From positions 1-6,493 of the forward strand of contig CAAGLU010000207.1 of NCBI GenBank assembly GCA_900770865.1: 6,493 nucleotides of DNA, given 5' to 3'. The translations under genes and the position numbers were made by a program. The notes under the pieces are model-generated. The model made no database searches and had not been told where the DNA came from. It saw only the letters and a program-made list of their open reading frames with translations. Each line of letters begins with the position of its first letter. Within the stretch, counting starts at the first letter, position 1. Below are positions 1-5,099 of this stretch, piece after piece. Origin of the DNA: an uncultured Atopobiaceae bacterium. GTDB lineage: Bacteria; Actinomycetota; Coriobacteriia; Coriobacteriales; Atopobiaceae.

Positions 1-1181
1 CCGGTGTACTTGCCGGGGTCGACCTCCGGGGTTGGCGCCACGTAGTCCGGGATGTCGGCGATGTTGACGGAGGTGCCGCCAAAGGTGAACGTGCTCCCGG
101 TCATCATGCTGGCGGGAATCATGCACTCGACGTACTGCGGGCCCTCGGAGTTGCCGTTGCCGTTGTTGACAGAGACGTAGGAGCCGCCGCTGTTTTTGAG
201 GTTTCCGAATGCGTTCCACTGGCTGTTAATCTGGAACTGGTCCCAGTCGTGGCCCACGTAGCCATTGGCCTGCCCCCAGGCGGCAAAGTAGTAGTTGCCG
301 TCGGCGCCCTTGGCGATCTTCCAGTTGGTGAGGCCGTTCTGGTTGCCGTTGCCGCTTGAGGCGGGGTTCGAGGTTGTGGTGTCCCAGTCGTCAAGGTTGC
401 CGTCGACGGTGGGGCTGCTCGTTGCCGTGGAGGTGGAGCCGCCGGTTTCCGAGCCGGTGCCGGTGTTGGTGCCAGAGCCGGCACCGGAGCCGGACTCCGA
501 GCTAGAGCCGCCCGATTCGGCGCCGGAGCCAGAGCCGCCGGTCTCCGAACCCGACTCAGAGCCAGTGCCGCCAGCCTCCGAACCGGAACCCTGCGACTGC
601 CCGGATTCCGAGCTGCCGCCAAACCGCACGGTCTTCTCGGCGCCGTTGTACGAGATCGTTGCGGACGAGCCGCCCAGCGTGCTCAGGGGGATGGAGGCCT
701 CGAACACGTAGTTTCCGGACGAGTCGCCCGTGACTGCCGAGGTTGCGCCGCTGATGTCATTCCAGTTCAACTTGAACGCATTGACCGTGTTCGAGTTGGG
801 GGCCAGCTGGATGTTGAAAGACCCGTTGAGGTTGGCGCTGGAAAGCGAGACGCCGGAGAGTTCCGTCCAGTACCCATTGCCGGAATTGCCCTCGAGCAGC
901 AGGTAGAGGTTGGCGCCGTCTGTCGTCGCGCCCCAGGTGGAGACGATGCCGCTGCCCGTGCTCAGGTCCGAGCTGGTCCAATCGCTCGCGTTGCCGTCCA
1001 CGGATACGCTCGCCGCATAGGCAACGCTTGCGGACCGCGCGCCGGGCATCGGGAAGGGCGTGCCAACCGCGAGCGCAATGGTGAGTCCAGCCGTCACCGT
1101 CCGAGAGAAGAGCTGCTGCAGCCGCACCTGACCCTGTCCTGCCGATGCGGGCTGCTTCCTGGTAGTACGTTTTCCTAGCAT
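1..1181 (-). CDS. Secreted two-domain protein with Gly/Ser-rich linker (3' end outside window)
   Basis: An open frame runs on the minus strand from ATG at 1181 to the window edge (393 codons, no stop). The start is supported by AAAGG (1189-1193), 7 nt upstream. Residues 1-56 look like a signal peptide: a long basic N-region (KRTTRK), a hydrophobic core around residues 29-45, and an AYA|A cleavage site after residue 56. Residues 59-187 form a beta-rich domain that opens with VDGNASDW. A linker of about 69 residues made of G, S, E and T follows (188-256). A second, similar domain opens with VDGNLDDW at about residue 258 and is rich in Asn, Gly and Trp. VDG-x-x-DW is a common opening of CBM9/DOMON-like extracellular domains, so carbohydrate or surface binding is plausible but not shown. 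The C-terminus, and so any cell-wall sorting signal or catalytic domain, is not visible. It is divergent from all other genes in the window. Confidence 0.85.
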   Translation of the reverse strand, partial: MLGKRTTRKQPASAGQGQVRLQQLFSRTVTAGLTIALAVGTPFPMPGARSASVAYAASVSVDGNASDWTSSDLSTGSGIVSTWGATTDGANLYLLLEGNSGNGYWTELSGVSLSSANLNGSFNIQLAPNSNTVNAFKLNWNDISGATSAVTGDSSGNYVFEASIPLSTLGGSSATISYNGAEKTVRFGGSSESGQSQGSGSEAGGTGSESGSETGGSGSGAESGGSSSESGSGAGSGTNTGTGSETGGSTSTATSSPTVDGNLDDWDTTTSNPASSGNGNQNGLTNWKIAKGADGNYYFAAWGQANGYVGHDWDQFQINSQWNAFGNLKNSGGSYVSVNNGNGNSEGPQYVECMIPASMMTGSTFTFGGTSVNIADIPDYVAPTPEVDPGKYT

Positions 1182-1244
1182 TTCTCGACCTTTGAATAGC
1201 CTGCGCGGGCAGGCGGAAACAAGCGTTACGTTCATACACATGCA

Positions 1245-1250
1245 ATTATA
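1245..1250 (-). promoter_or_regulatory. Perfect -10 box (TATAAT) for the secreted-protein gene
   Basis: The minus strand reads TATAAT here, 63 bp upstream of the ATG at 1181, implying a leader of roughly 55-60 nt. No good TTGACA-like -35 hexamer is present 16-18 bp further up (the sequence there is CAAAGG-like), so the promoter may need an activator. The tandem 11-bp repeat at 1298-1319 would be well placed for one. Confidence 0.5.
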
Positions 1251-1297
1251 TGTCTCTCCGACTATGTCCTTTGAGGTTTTCTTAATCGTCACTATTG

Positions 1298-1319
1298 CCA
1301 GTTGTCTTCCAGTTGTCTT
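1298..1319. repeat. Two tandem 11-bp repeats (CCAGTTGTCTT x2), possible activator site
   Basis: CCAGTTGTCTT occurs twice back to back (1298-1308 and 1309-1319). A period of 11 bp puts both copies on one face of the helix, the geometry used by OmpR/PhoB-family response regulators, which bind direct repeats. A third, degenerate copy may follow at 1323-1333. The repeat lies 48 bp upstream of the TATAAT box that lacks a clear -35. A regulatory role is inferred; the repeat itself is exact. Confidence 0.5.
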
Positions 1320-1330
1320 CGGCTGTTCTC

Positions 1331-1348
1331 GCAGTGCCTTCGCACTGC
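1331..1348. repeat. Short hairpin (7-bp stem, 4-nt loop)
   Basis: GCAGTGC (1331-1337) and GCACTGC (1342-1348) are exact inverted repeats around CTTC. No T-run follows on either strand, so this is not a clear terminator. It lies between the promoter of the minus-strand gene and the 73-bp repeat element. Confidence 0.45.
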
Positions 1349-1394
1349 TCGTCTGGCGGCATCATGGCGAGGAAGCCCCCGCACGCTCAAGGCG

Positions 1395-1467
1395 AATTAC
1401 GCACGGCTAAGCTGGCGAGAAAGACCAACTGGGCATTTCTCGCCGAGAATATCAGCCGTGCGTAATT
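1395..1467. repeat. 73-bp inverted-repeat element, copy 1
   Basis: The element is bounded by a perfect 14-bp inverted repeat (AATTACGCACGGCT at 1395-1408; reverse complement at 1454-1467). Inside is a second perfect 8-bp inverted repeat, GGCGAGAA (1414-1421) with TTCTCGCC (1437-1444), and a central CCAACTGGGC (1425-1434). A second copy at 2978-3050 has the same length and matches at 69 of 73 positions. No clear target-site duplication is visible, though both copies are preceded by GCG. It is probably a REP/MITE-type non-coding repeat; a terminator or structured RNA element is the alternative. Confidence 0.8.
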
Positions 1468-1494
1468 GGTGCGTGGCTCTGCATCTTGGCTCCT

Positions 1495-1762
1495 CGCGTT
1501 GTTACCGGCGCGTTGGGATTATTGGCTTCCAACTGGGCGGATGTGTGGCCTCCTCGATGCGCCGGTAACAGCGCGTTGCGCCTGCGACCCGTTATTACCG
1601 GCCCGTTGGCCAGAGGCACCCGTCATCAGGGAAAACGCGACGGCTACGTGATGGCCCGGTAACAACGCACGCGCGACTGGCCCGCTTGTTACCGGTCCGT
1701 CTCGGCTCCGTGGCGTTTCCGCAGTTGGGCTGCAACCTTCCCGACCAGCCGGTAACAGTGCG
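1495..1762. repeat. Phased array of six alternating TGTTACCGG half-sites (three inverted-repeat units)
   Basis: The 9-mer TGTTACCGG or its reverse complement occurs at 1500-1508 (+), 1562-1570 (-), 1593-1601 (+, as TATTACCGG), 1656-1664 (-), 1687-1695 (+) and 1749-1757 (-). Successive starts differ by 62, 31, 63, 31 and 62 bp, so the unit is 93-94 bp and orientation alternates strictly. In unit 1 the pairing extends to 17 bp (1495-1511 with 1559-1575) with one T-G wobble. Sequences between the half-sites are not conserved. There is no credible ORF. Spacings close to 3 and 6 helical turns would put a binding protein on one face of the DNA; the array could equally be three tandem RNA hairpins. 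I do not recognise the family. Confidence 0.8.
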
Positions 1763-1790
1763 AGCGATGGGGCAAGGGGTCGTCGCCCTC

Positions 1791-1823
1791 AATGAGACAG
1801 CAGGAGCGCTCCCTTGTCCCATT
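1791..1823. repeat. TGAGACAA-type palindrome, copy i
   Basis: The left arm starts AATGAGACAG and pairs with a right arm ending TTGTCCCATT; the centre GGAGCGCTCC is itself a perfect 10-bp palindrome (1803-1812). The arms align with one bulge and a few substitutions. Related palindromes sit at 2840-2870, 3293-3338 and 4185-4215. This copy is the most diverged and lies 102 bp before the GH1 start. No T-run follows on the plus strand. Confidence 0.65.
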
Positions 1824-1848
1824 TCCCGAAAGTTACCCTGTCTACATG

Positions 1849-1854
1849 TAAAAT
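1849..1854 (+). promoter_or_regulatory. Possible -10 box of the GH1 leader
   Basis: TAAAAT follows TG in a locally AT-rich stretch about 70 bp before the GH1 start at 1926. No convincing -35 hexamer lies 16-18 bp upstream, so this is weak. It is given because it is the best -10-like sequence in the leader, just downstream of palindrome copy i. Confidence 0.25.
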
Positions 1855-1925
1855 ATGACATAGCAGATACGTGGCACTCGGCTCAGGTGAAAGTAGCTCC
1901 AGCTTAGCGGCACAAAGAAGACACC

Positions 1926-2827
1926 ATGGCAGTAACGTTTCCCAAGGGCTTCTATTGGGGCGGCGCAACGGCGGCCAACCAGATCGAGGGCGCATGGGAC
2001 CAGGACGGCCGCGGCCCCTCGGTGGACGACCACTTCCTGGGCGGCAGCGTTACCACGCCGCGCATGATCACGCGCGACAACGACCCCGCGCGCTTCTACC
2101 CCAACCACGACGGCATCGACTTCTACCACCGCTACAAGGAGGACATCGCCCTCTTTGCCGAGATGGGCTTCAACATGTTCCGCCTGTCCATCTACGTGCA
2201 GGTGCGCGGTGCCTATCCCGCATACGCCAGGCGCTTCTGGCGGGAGAAAGGCATCCGCCTGCAGGTGGAGGACGGCGACCTGGCAGACATCGCCGCCGGC
2301 ACCGTGGACTTCTACACCTTTAGCTACTACATGAGCGGCATCGTGGCACGCACGACGTGGAGCGGGCCAGCGGCAACATGAGCATGGGCGGCCGCAACCC
2401 CGACCTCAAGAGCACGGACTGGGGCTGGCAGATAGACCCGGAGGGCCTGCGCATCGCGCTCAACCAGATTTACGACCGCTACCAGATTCCGCTGATGGTG
2501 GTCGAGAACGGCATGGGCGCGCTGGACGAGGTCGTTGTCGAGGATGGCGTCGAGCGAATCCACGACCAGTACCGCATCGACTACCTGCGCAGCCATGTGC
2601 GGGCGATGGGGGAGGCCGTGGACGACGGCGTGGACCTCATGGGCTACACGTGGTGGGGTCCCATCGACCTGGTGTCCGCTGGCACGGGCGAGATGCGCAA
2701 GCGATACGGCTTCGTCTACGTGGACAAGCACGACGACGGCACCGGCACGTACCAGCGGATTCGCAAGGATTCGTTCTTCGCGTACCAGAAGATTATCAAG
2801 TCCAACGGCGCCGAGGGGCTGGAGTAG
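1926..2827 (+). pseudogene. Decayed GH1 6-phospho-beta-glucosidase (internal deletion plus frameshift)
   Basis: The intact enzyme hydrolyses phosphorylated beta-glucosides imported by the PTS. The N-terminus shows the GH1 start FPKGFYWGGATAANQIEGAW and later FNMFRLSI. The frame then jumps at about 2192 straight to VQVRGAYPAYARRFW, which in E. coli BglA lies some 180 residues further on. The missing block holds the T-x-NE acid/base motif, so catalysis should be lost. After FSYYMSGIV the frame shifts: the first frame stops at 2379-2381, while the family sequence resumes in another frame from GTG 2357 (ERASGNMSMG, DWGWQIDP, nucleophile VENGMG, KRYGFVYVD) and ends at TAG 2825-2827. A net loss of one base near 2340-2356 explains this. 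About 300 codons remain of about 480. The start has a weak AAGAAG site. Two independent lesions make this a pseudogene; the C-terminal part could still be translated as a 156-residue fragment, but is unlikely to be functional. Confidence 0.9.
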
Positions 2828-2839
2828 CGCTGTGGGTTG

Positions 2840-2870
2840 TTAGACAAAGTGACGGTCCCTTTGTCTCATT
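2840..2870. repeat. TGAGACAA-type palindrome, copy ii, after the GH1 stop
   Basis: TTAGACAAAGTGAC (2840-2853) faces GTCCCTTTGTCTCA (2855-2868), with two mismatches. It starts 12 bp after the GH1 stop codon, where a terminator hairpin would sit, but only a short ATT follows instead of a T-run. It is a member of the repeat family also found at 1791, 3293 and 4185. Confidence 0.7.
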
Positions 2871-2898
2871 CAATTGGCGCACCCAAGGCAGGCCATAC

Positions 2899-2948
2899 CC
2901 CTTCTCGTCGATTGTGCGAGCGGTAAAGGCAGACGTCCCTTCTCGTCG
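2899..2948. repeat. Direct repeat CCCTTCTCGTCG (two copies)
   Basis: The 12-mer occurs exactly at 2899-2910 and 2937-2948, a period of 38 bp. Only two copies are seen, in otherwise featureless intergenic DNA between palindrome ii and the second 73-bp element. The function is unknown, and two copies are too few to call an array. Confidence 0.45.
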
Positions 2949-2977
2949 GCTTCTGAGAGGCTCTTCGACTAAGGGCG

Positions 2978-3050
2978 AATTACGCACGGCTGAGCTGGCG
3001 AGAAAGACCAACTGGGCATTTTTCGGCGAGAATCTCAGCCGTGCGTAATT
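2978..3050. repeat. 73-bp inverted-repeat element, copy 2
   Basis: Same length and 69 of 73 bases identical to 1395-1467. The outer arms are longer here: a perfect 17-bp inverted repeat, AATTACGCACGGCTGAG (2978-2994) with its reverse complement at 3034-3050. The inner stem has decayed by one mismatch and one wobble. The differences are at element positions 15, 45, 49 and 57. The two copies lie in the same orientation on either side of the broken GH1 gene. Confidence 0.8.
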
Positions 3051-3108
3051 TAGGCTCTTGCTGTGGAGCTTGGCTGTGTGCCGCTCGTGCCCCGTGTGGC
3101 ATGAATCA

Positions 3109-3237
3109 ACGGTTGGTGGCAGTTTTTCGGGGGCGCTCGAAGTACAAACCGGTTTGAAGTCTGATAAACCGCAGGTCAGTGAATTGCCACTGCGCCGCTG
3201 ATACATAAGAAGTCTCGCAAAAACTGCCACCAACCGT
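3109..3237. repeat. 129-bp MITE-like element with 19-bp terminal inverted repeats
   Basis: ACGGTTGGTGGCAGTTTTT (3109-3127) is perfectly repeated in inverted orientation at 3219-3237. The interior contains a perfect 12-bp palindrome CAAACCGGTTTG (3145-3156), a CAGTG/CACTG hairpin (3177-3181 with 3188-3192) and a direct repeat GAAGTCT (3156-3162, 3209-3215). No credible ORF lies within it. The architecture fits a non-autonomous mobile element or a multi-branched structured RNA. Flanking duplications are not evident. It lies between the second 73-bp element and the HD gene. Confidence 0.75.
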
Positions 3238-3292
3238 CATTTTGGTCCTCTCCAGCTAGCGCGAAAGATCTTGCGCCATCCCGTGCCACAAT

Positions 3293-3338
3293 ATGAGGCA
3301 AAGGGACATGAGACGAAGGGCTGTCCCCTTTGTCTCAT
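3293..3338. repeat. TGAGACAA-type palindrome with two competing left arms, copy iii
   Basis: Two similar left arms, ATGAGGCAAAGGGAC (3293-3307) and ATGAGACGAAGGG (3308-3320), can each pair with the same right arm CCCCTTTGTCTCAT (3325-3338). The right arm ends 1 nt before the AGGAGG ribosome binding site of the HD gene. In the transcript the two pairings would be mutually exclusive and could affect exposure of the ribosome binding site. That role is inferred; the arms are directly visible. Confidence 0.65.
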
Positions 3339-3339
3339 C

Positions 3340-3345
3340 AGGAGG
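3340..3345 (+). promoter_or_regulatory. Ribosome binding site AGGAGG that decides the HD gene start
   Basis: A perfect AGGAGG stands 6 nt before ATG 3352. The reading frame is open further upstream (to TTG 3271), but that extension only translates the palindrome arms and gives no family-like residues, so 3352 is the real start. Confidence 0.9.
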
Positions 3346-3351
3346 CACGGA

Positions 3352-4188
3352 ATGCTGTACACGCCTGTCACAAAGAACGCGATCAGGTTCTGCTACCAGG
3401 CGCATTCGGGCCAGCTGGACAAGGCCGGCCTGCCCTACGTCAACCACCCGCTGCACCTTGCGGAGCAGATGACCTCTGAGGACGAGACCTGCGCCGCCCT
3501 TCTCCACGACGTGATGGAGGACTGCGGGGCCACCCCGGAAGACCTTCTCGCCCTGGGCCTCTCGCGCGACGCCCTGGCTGCGGTTGAGCTTCTCACCCAC
3601 AAGGATGGCGTGCCCTACTTGGACTACGTGCGCACCGTGGCCAAGAATCCCATTGCGCGTCGCGTCAAGGTGGTCGACCTGCGCCACAACAGTGACCTCA
3701 CGCGCCTGGACAAGGTTGGCCCAAAGGACCTCGCGCGGCTCCGCAAGTACCGCAAGGCGCGCGTGATCTTGGGTGACATGGCAACCGAGGTCCCGACGCC
3801 TGCAGGCTCCGTGAGCATGCGGGCGGCGGGCAAGCCGTATCCGTTTGAGGTGCGCGACGAGTCGGCGTGTGGCATTACGCTGGAGGCGGACGTGCTGCCG
3901 CTTTCGGTTGGCGAGAAGGTCGCGCTGCACTACGACTTTGGCCCCACGGTCGCGCAGGGGGCCAGCCAGGGTGCGGCGTGGCGTGTGTACCAGGTGGGCG
4001 GCGTCACCGTCGGTGTGACGCTTGCCGCCGTGCCCGCGGCGTCCACGTACCGCCTAGACCCCGACGCTGGTACCGTCACCGTGACAGCGGACCCCGTGGC
4101 CCACAGGCGCGACGCTGGCGCCAACAGCTTCACCATCCGCGTGACGTGGCGCCGCGGCACAGGCGAGAAAGACGTGCACGCCGTGTGA
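3352..4188 (+). CDS. Stand-alone RelA/SpoT-type HD phosphohydrolase with extra C-terminal domain
   Basis: This 278-residue protein opens with the HD fold of RelA/SpoT proteins: AHSGQLDKAGLPYVNHPL (17-34), LLHDVMED (50-57) and VVDLRHN (107-113). H32, H52-D53 and D109 match the metal ligands, and E56-D57 the hydrolase ED pair, as in SpoT and the small MESH1 enzymes that remove the 3'-pyrophosphate of (p)ppGpp. No synthetase or TGS domain is present; the domain ends near residue 143. Residues 144-278 are a beta-rich, Val/Thr/Ala-rich region I do not recognise. The likely role is cytoplasmic alarmone or nucleotide hydrolysis, though the substrate cannot be settled from motifs. The gene stands alone, with copy iii of the palindrome just before its ribosome binding site and its stop codon (4186-4188) inside copy iv. 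Confidence 0.85.
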   Translation: MLYTPVTKNAIRFCYQAHSGQLDKAGLPYVNHPLHLAEQMTSEDETCAALLHDVMEDCGATPEDLLALGLSRDALAAVELLTHKDGVPYLDYVRTVAKNPIARRVKVVDLRHNSDLTRLDKVGPKDLARLRKYRKARVILGDMATEVPTPAGSVSMRAAGKPYPFEVRDESACGITLEADVLPLSVGEKVALHYDFGPTVAQGASQGAAWRVYQVGGVTVGVTLAAVPAASTYRLDPDAGTVTVTADPVAHRRDAGANSFTIRVTWRRGTGEKDVHAV

Positions 4189-4215
4189 GACAAGGGGAGT
4201 TTCCCCTTGTCTCAC
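4185..4215. repeat. Perfect TGAGACAA palindrome, copy iv, overlapping the HD stop codon
   Basis: GTGAGACAAGGGGA (4185-4198) and TCCCCTTGTCTCAC (4202-4215) form a perfect 14-bp stem with loop GTT. The TGA stop of the HD gene (4186-4188) lies in the left arm. No T-run follows (GCCCTAATTAATG), so it is not a classic intrinsic terminator, though it could stall or protect the transcript end. Confidence 0.85.
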
Positions 4216-4242
4216 GCCCTAATTAATGTCGCGTCCCTCGGC

Positions 4243-4261
4243 TATGGTATGAGGCACCATA
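4243..4261. promoter_or_regulatory. Possible -10 box inside a small inverted repeat before the J-domain operon
   Basis: TATGGT (4243-4248) is repeated inverted as ACCATA (4256-4261) around a 7-nt loop. TATGGT also fits a TAnnnT -10 box, about 40 bp before the ATG at 4284. No good -35 hexamer is seen. It could be a promoter with an overlapping operator, or chance. Some promoter is expected here because the HD gene upstream ends in a hairpin. Confidence 0.3.
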
Positions 4262-4283
4262 CGTCGAGAGGATGGTGGCCGCC

Positions 4284-5099
4284 ATGGCAGAGGCAGCACC
4301 CACAGCAGAGGAGCTCAAGAGCGCCATCCGCGAGGTGCGCGCGGACATCCTGGACATAGTCACGCAGATCGAGGACATCAAGCTCCAGCAGCTCCCGCAG
4401 ATATACGCGGACTACGCCGTAAAGATCGGCTGCTGGGAGAAGGAGCTCCTCGAGGCGGAGGTTGCCGCCCGGCGCGCAAAGCGTCGCTACGCCCTTGCGC
4501 AGGCGCAGGCAAACCAAGGCCAGGCGCCAGATTACGAGAAGATCGAAGCCCAGCTCGACGAGGAGCTCTCCGCCTGGACTGCGGCCGCCGAGGAGGCAAA
4601 AGAGGCCTACGAGCAGGCGCTAGCCTGGCGCCTGGGAAGGGTTGCCATGCCCGAGGCGGACGCCAAGGAGATGCACACGCTGTACCGCACGCTCATGAAG
4701 CGCCTGCACCCCGATGTCCATGTGGGAGAAGACGAGAAACGCGCCGAGTACTTCGCGCTTGCCCAAAAGGCCTACCAGGACGGTGACATTGTGGTGCTTC
4801 GCTCGCTCGAGGCGGCGACGCGGCACTTTGATCCCAAGGATGACCTTGCGGAGGAGGAAGACACCAATGCTCTGGCCACGGAGCTGGAGCTCCAGCAGGT
4901 CGAGCGCTCTGCCATGGAGAAGCAGCTCAATGAGCTTGAGAACTGCGAGGACATGCAGCTGGGGAAGCTCCTCCAAGACCCGGAGTGGGTGAGCTCCCGC
5001 ACTGCGGAGCTGCGCGAGGCCATCGAGGAGTGGGAGCGCACCCAGCGAGAGTTCGACTTGCGCGTTGCCAAGCTGAGGGAGGCCATCGATGGGGACTGA
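4284..5099 (+). CDS. Coiled-coil J-domain (DnaJ-like) protein, first gene of the operon
   Basis: The product has 271 residues. Residues 5-125 are charged and rich in Ala, Glu, Leu and Lys, as in a long coiled coil. Residues about 126-175 form a J-domain with LYRTLMKRLHPDVH; the invariant HPD is H142-P143-D144, the motif that stimulates Hsp70 ATPase. A second acidic coiled-coil stretch fills about 190-270. There is no Gly/Phe region, zinc finger or substrate-binding domain, so it is not a canonical DnaJ but a type C J-protein that would direct an Hsp70 to a special client. I chose ATG 4284, spaced 8 nt from GGATGG; an ATG at 4272 abuts its GAGAGG and is less likely. Its 3' end overlaps the HIRAN gene by 11 nt. 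The operon context suggests partnership with the next two products. Confidence 0.88.
   Translation: MAEAAPTAEELKSAIREVRADILDIVTQIEDIKLQQLPQIYADYAVKIGCWEKELLEAEVAARRAKRRYALAQAQANQGQAPDYEKIEAQLDEELSAWTAAAEEAKEAYEQALAWRLGRVAMPEADAKEMHTLYRTLMKRLHPDVHVGEDEKRAEYFALAQKAYQDGDIVVLRSLEAATRHFDPKDDLAEEEDTNALATELELQQVERSAMEKQLNELENCEDMQLGKLLQDPEWVSSRTAELREAIEEWERTQREFDLRVAKLREAIDGD

Noticed and set aside
295..711. Plus-strand 138-codon ORF rich in Pro, Glu, Ser and Val
   Set aside because: It is the complement of the Gly/Ser/Glu linker of the minus-strand secreted protein; the repeat-like composition comes from the linker codons, and it has no ribosome binding site or domain.
757..1245. Minus-strand 162-codon ORF beginning MHVYERNACF
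   Set aside because: It is in a different frame from the secreted protein and has an Arg/Gln/His-rich shadow composition. The frame starting at 1181 gives a signal peptide and structured domains and continues to the window edge.
1495..1762. CRISPR array
   Set aside because: Repeats are only 9-17 bp, alternate in orientation, and have two alternating gap sizes; no cas gene is visible.
1495..1762. Integron attC-like sites
   Set aside because: The half-sites do not fit RYYYAAC/GTTRRRY, and no gene cassettes lie between them.
1831..1838. Seventh half-site of the phased array (GTTACCC)
   Set aside because: It lacks the final GG and lies 82 bp from the last half-site, off the 31-bp spacing.
1851..1925. 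tRNA or riboswitch in the GH1 leader
   Set aside because: No cloverleaf or recognised aptamer core could be traced in this stretch.
2357..2827. Independent intact gene of 156 residues
   Set aside because: It is the C-terminal part of a GH1 enzyme continuing in a shifted frame; the GTG start has no ribosome binding site and the barrel would be incomplete.
3271..3351. N-terminal extension of the HD protein from an upstream start
   Set aside because: The extra 27 codons read through palindrome arms, and the only strong ribosome binding site points to ATG 3352.
4185..4230. Intrinsic terminator after the HD gene
   Set aside because: The hairpin is strong but no T-run follows, so it is listed as a repeat palindrome rather than a terminator.
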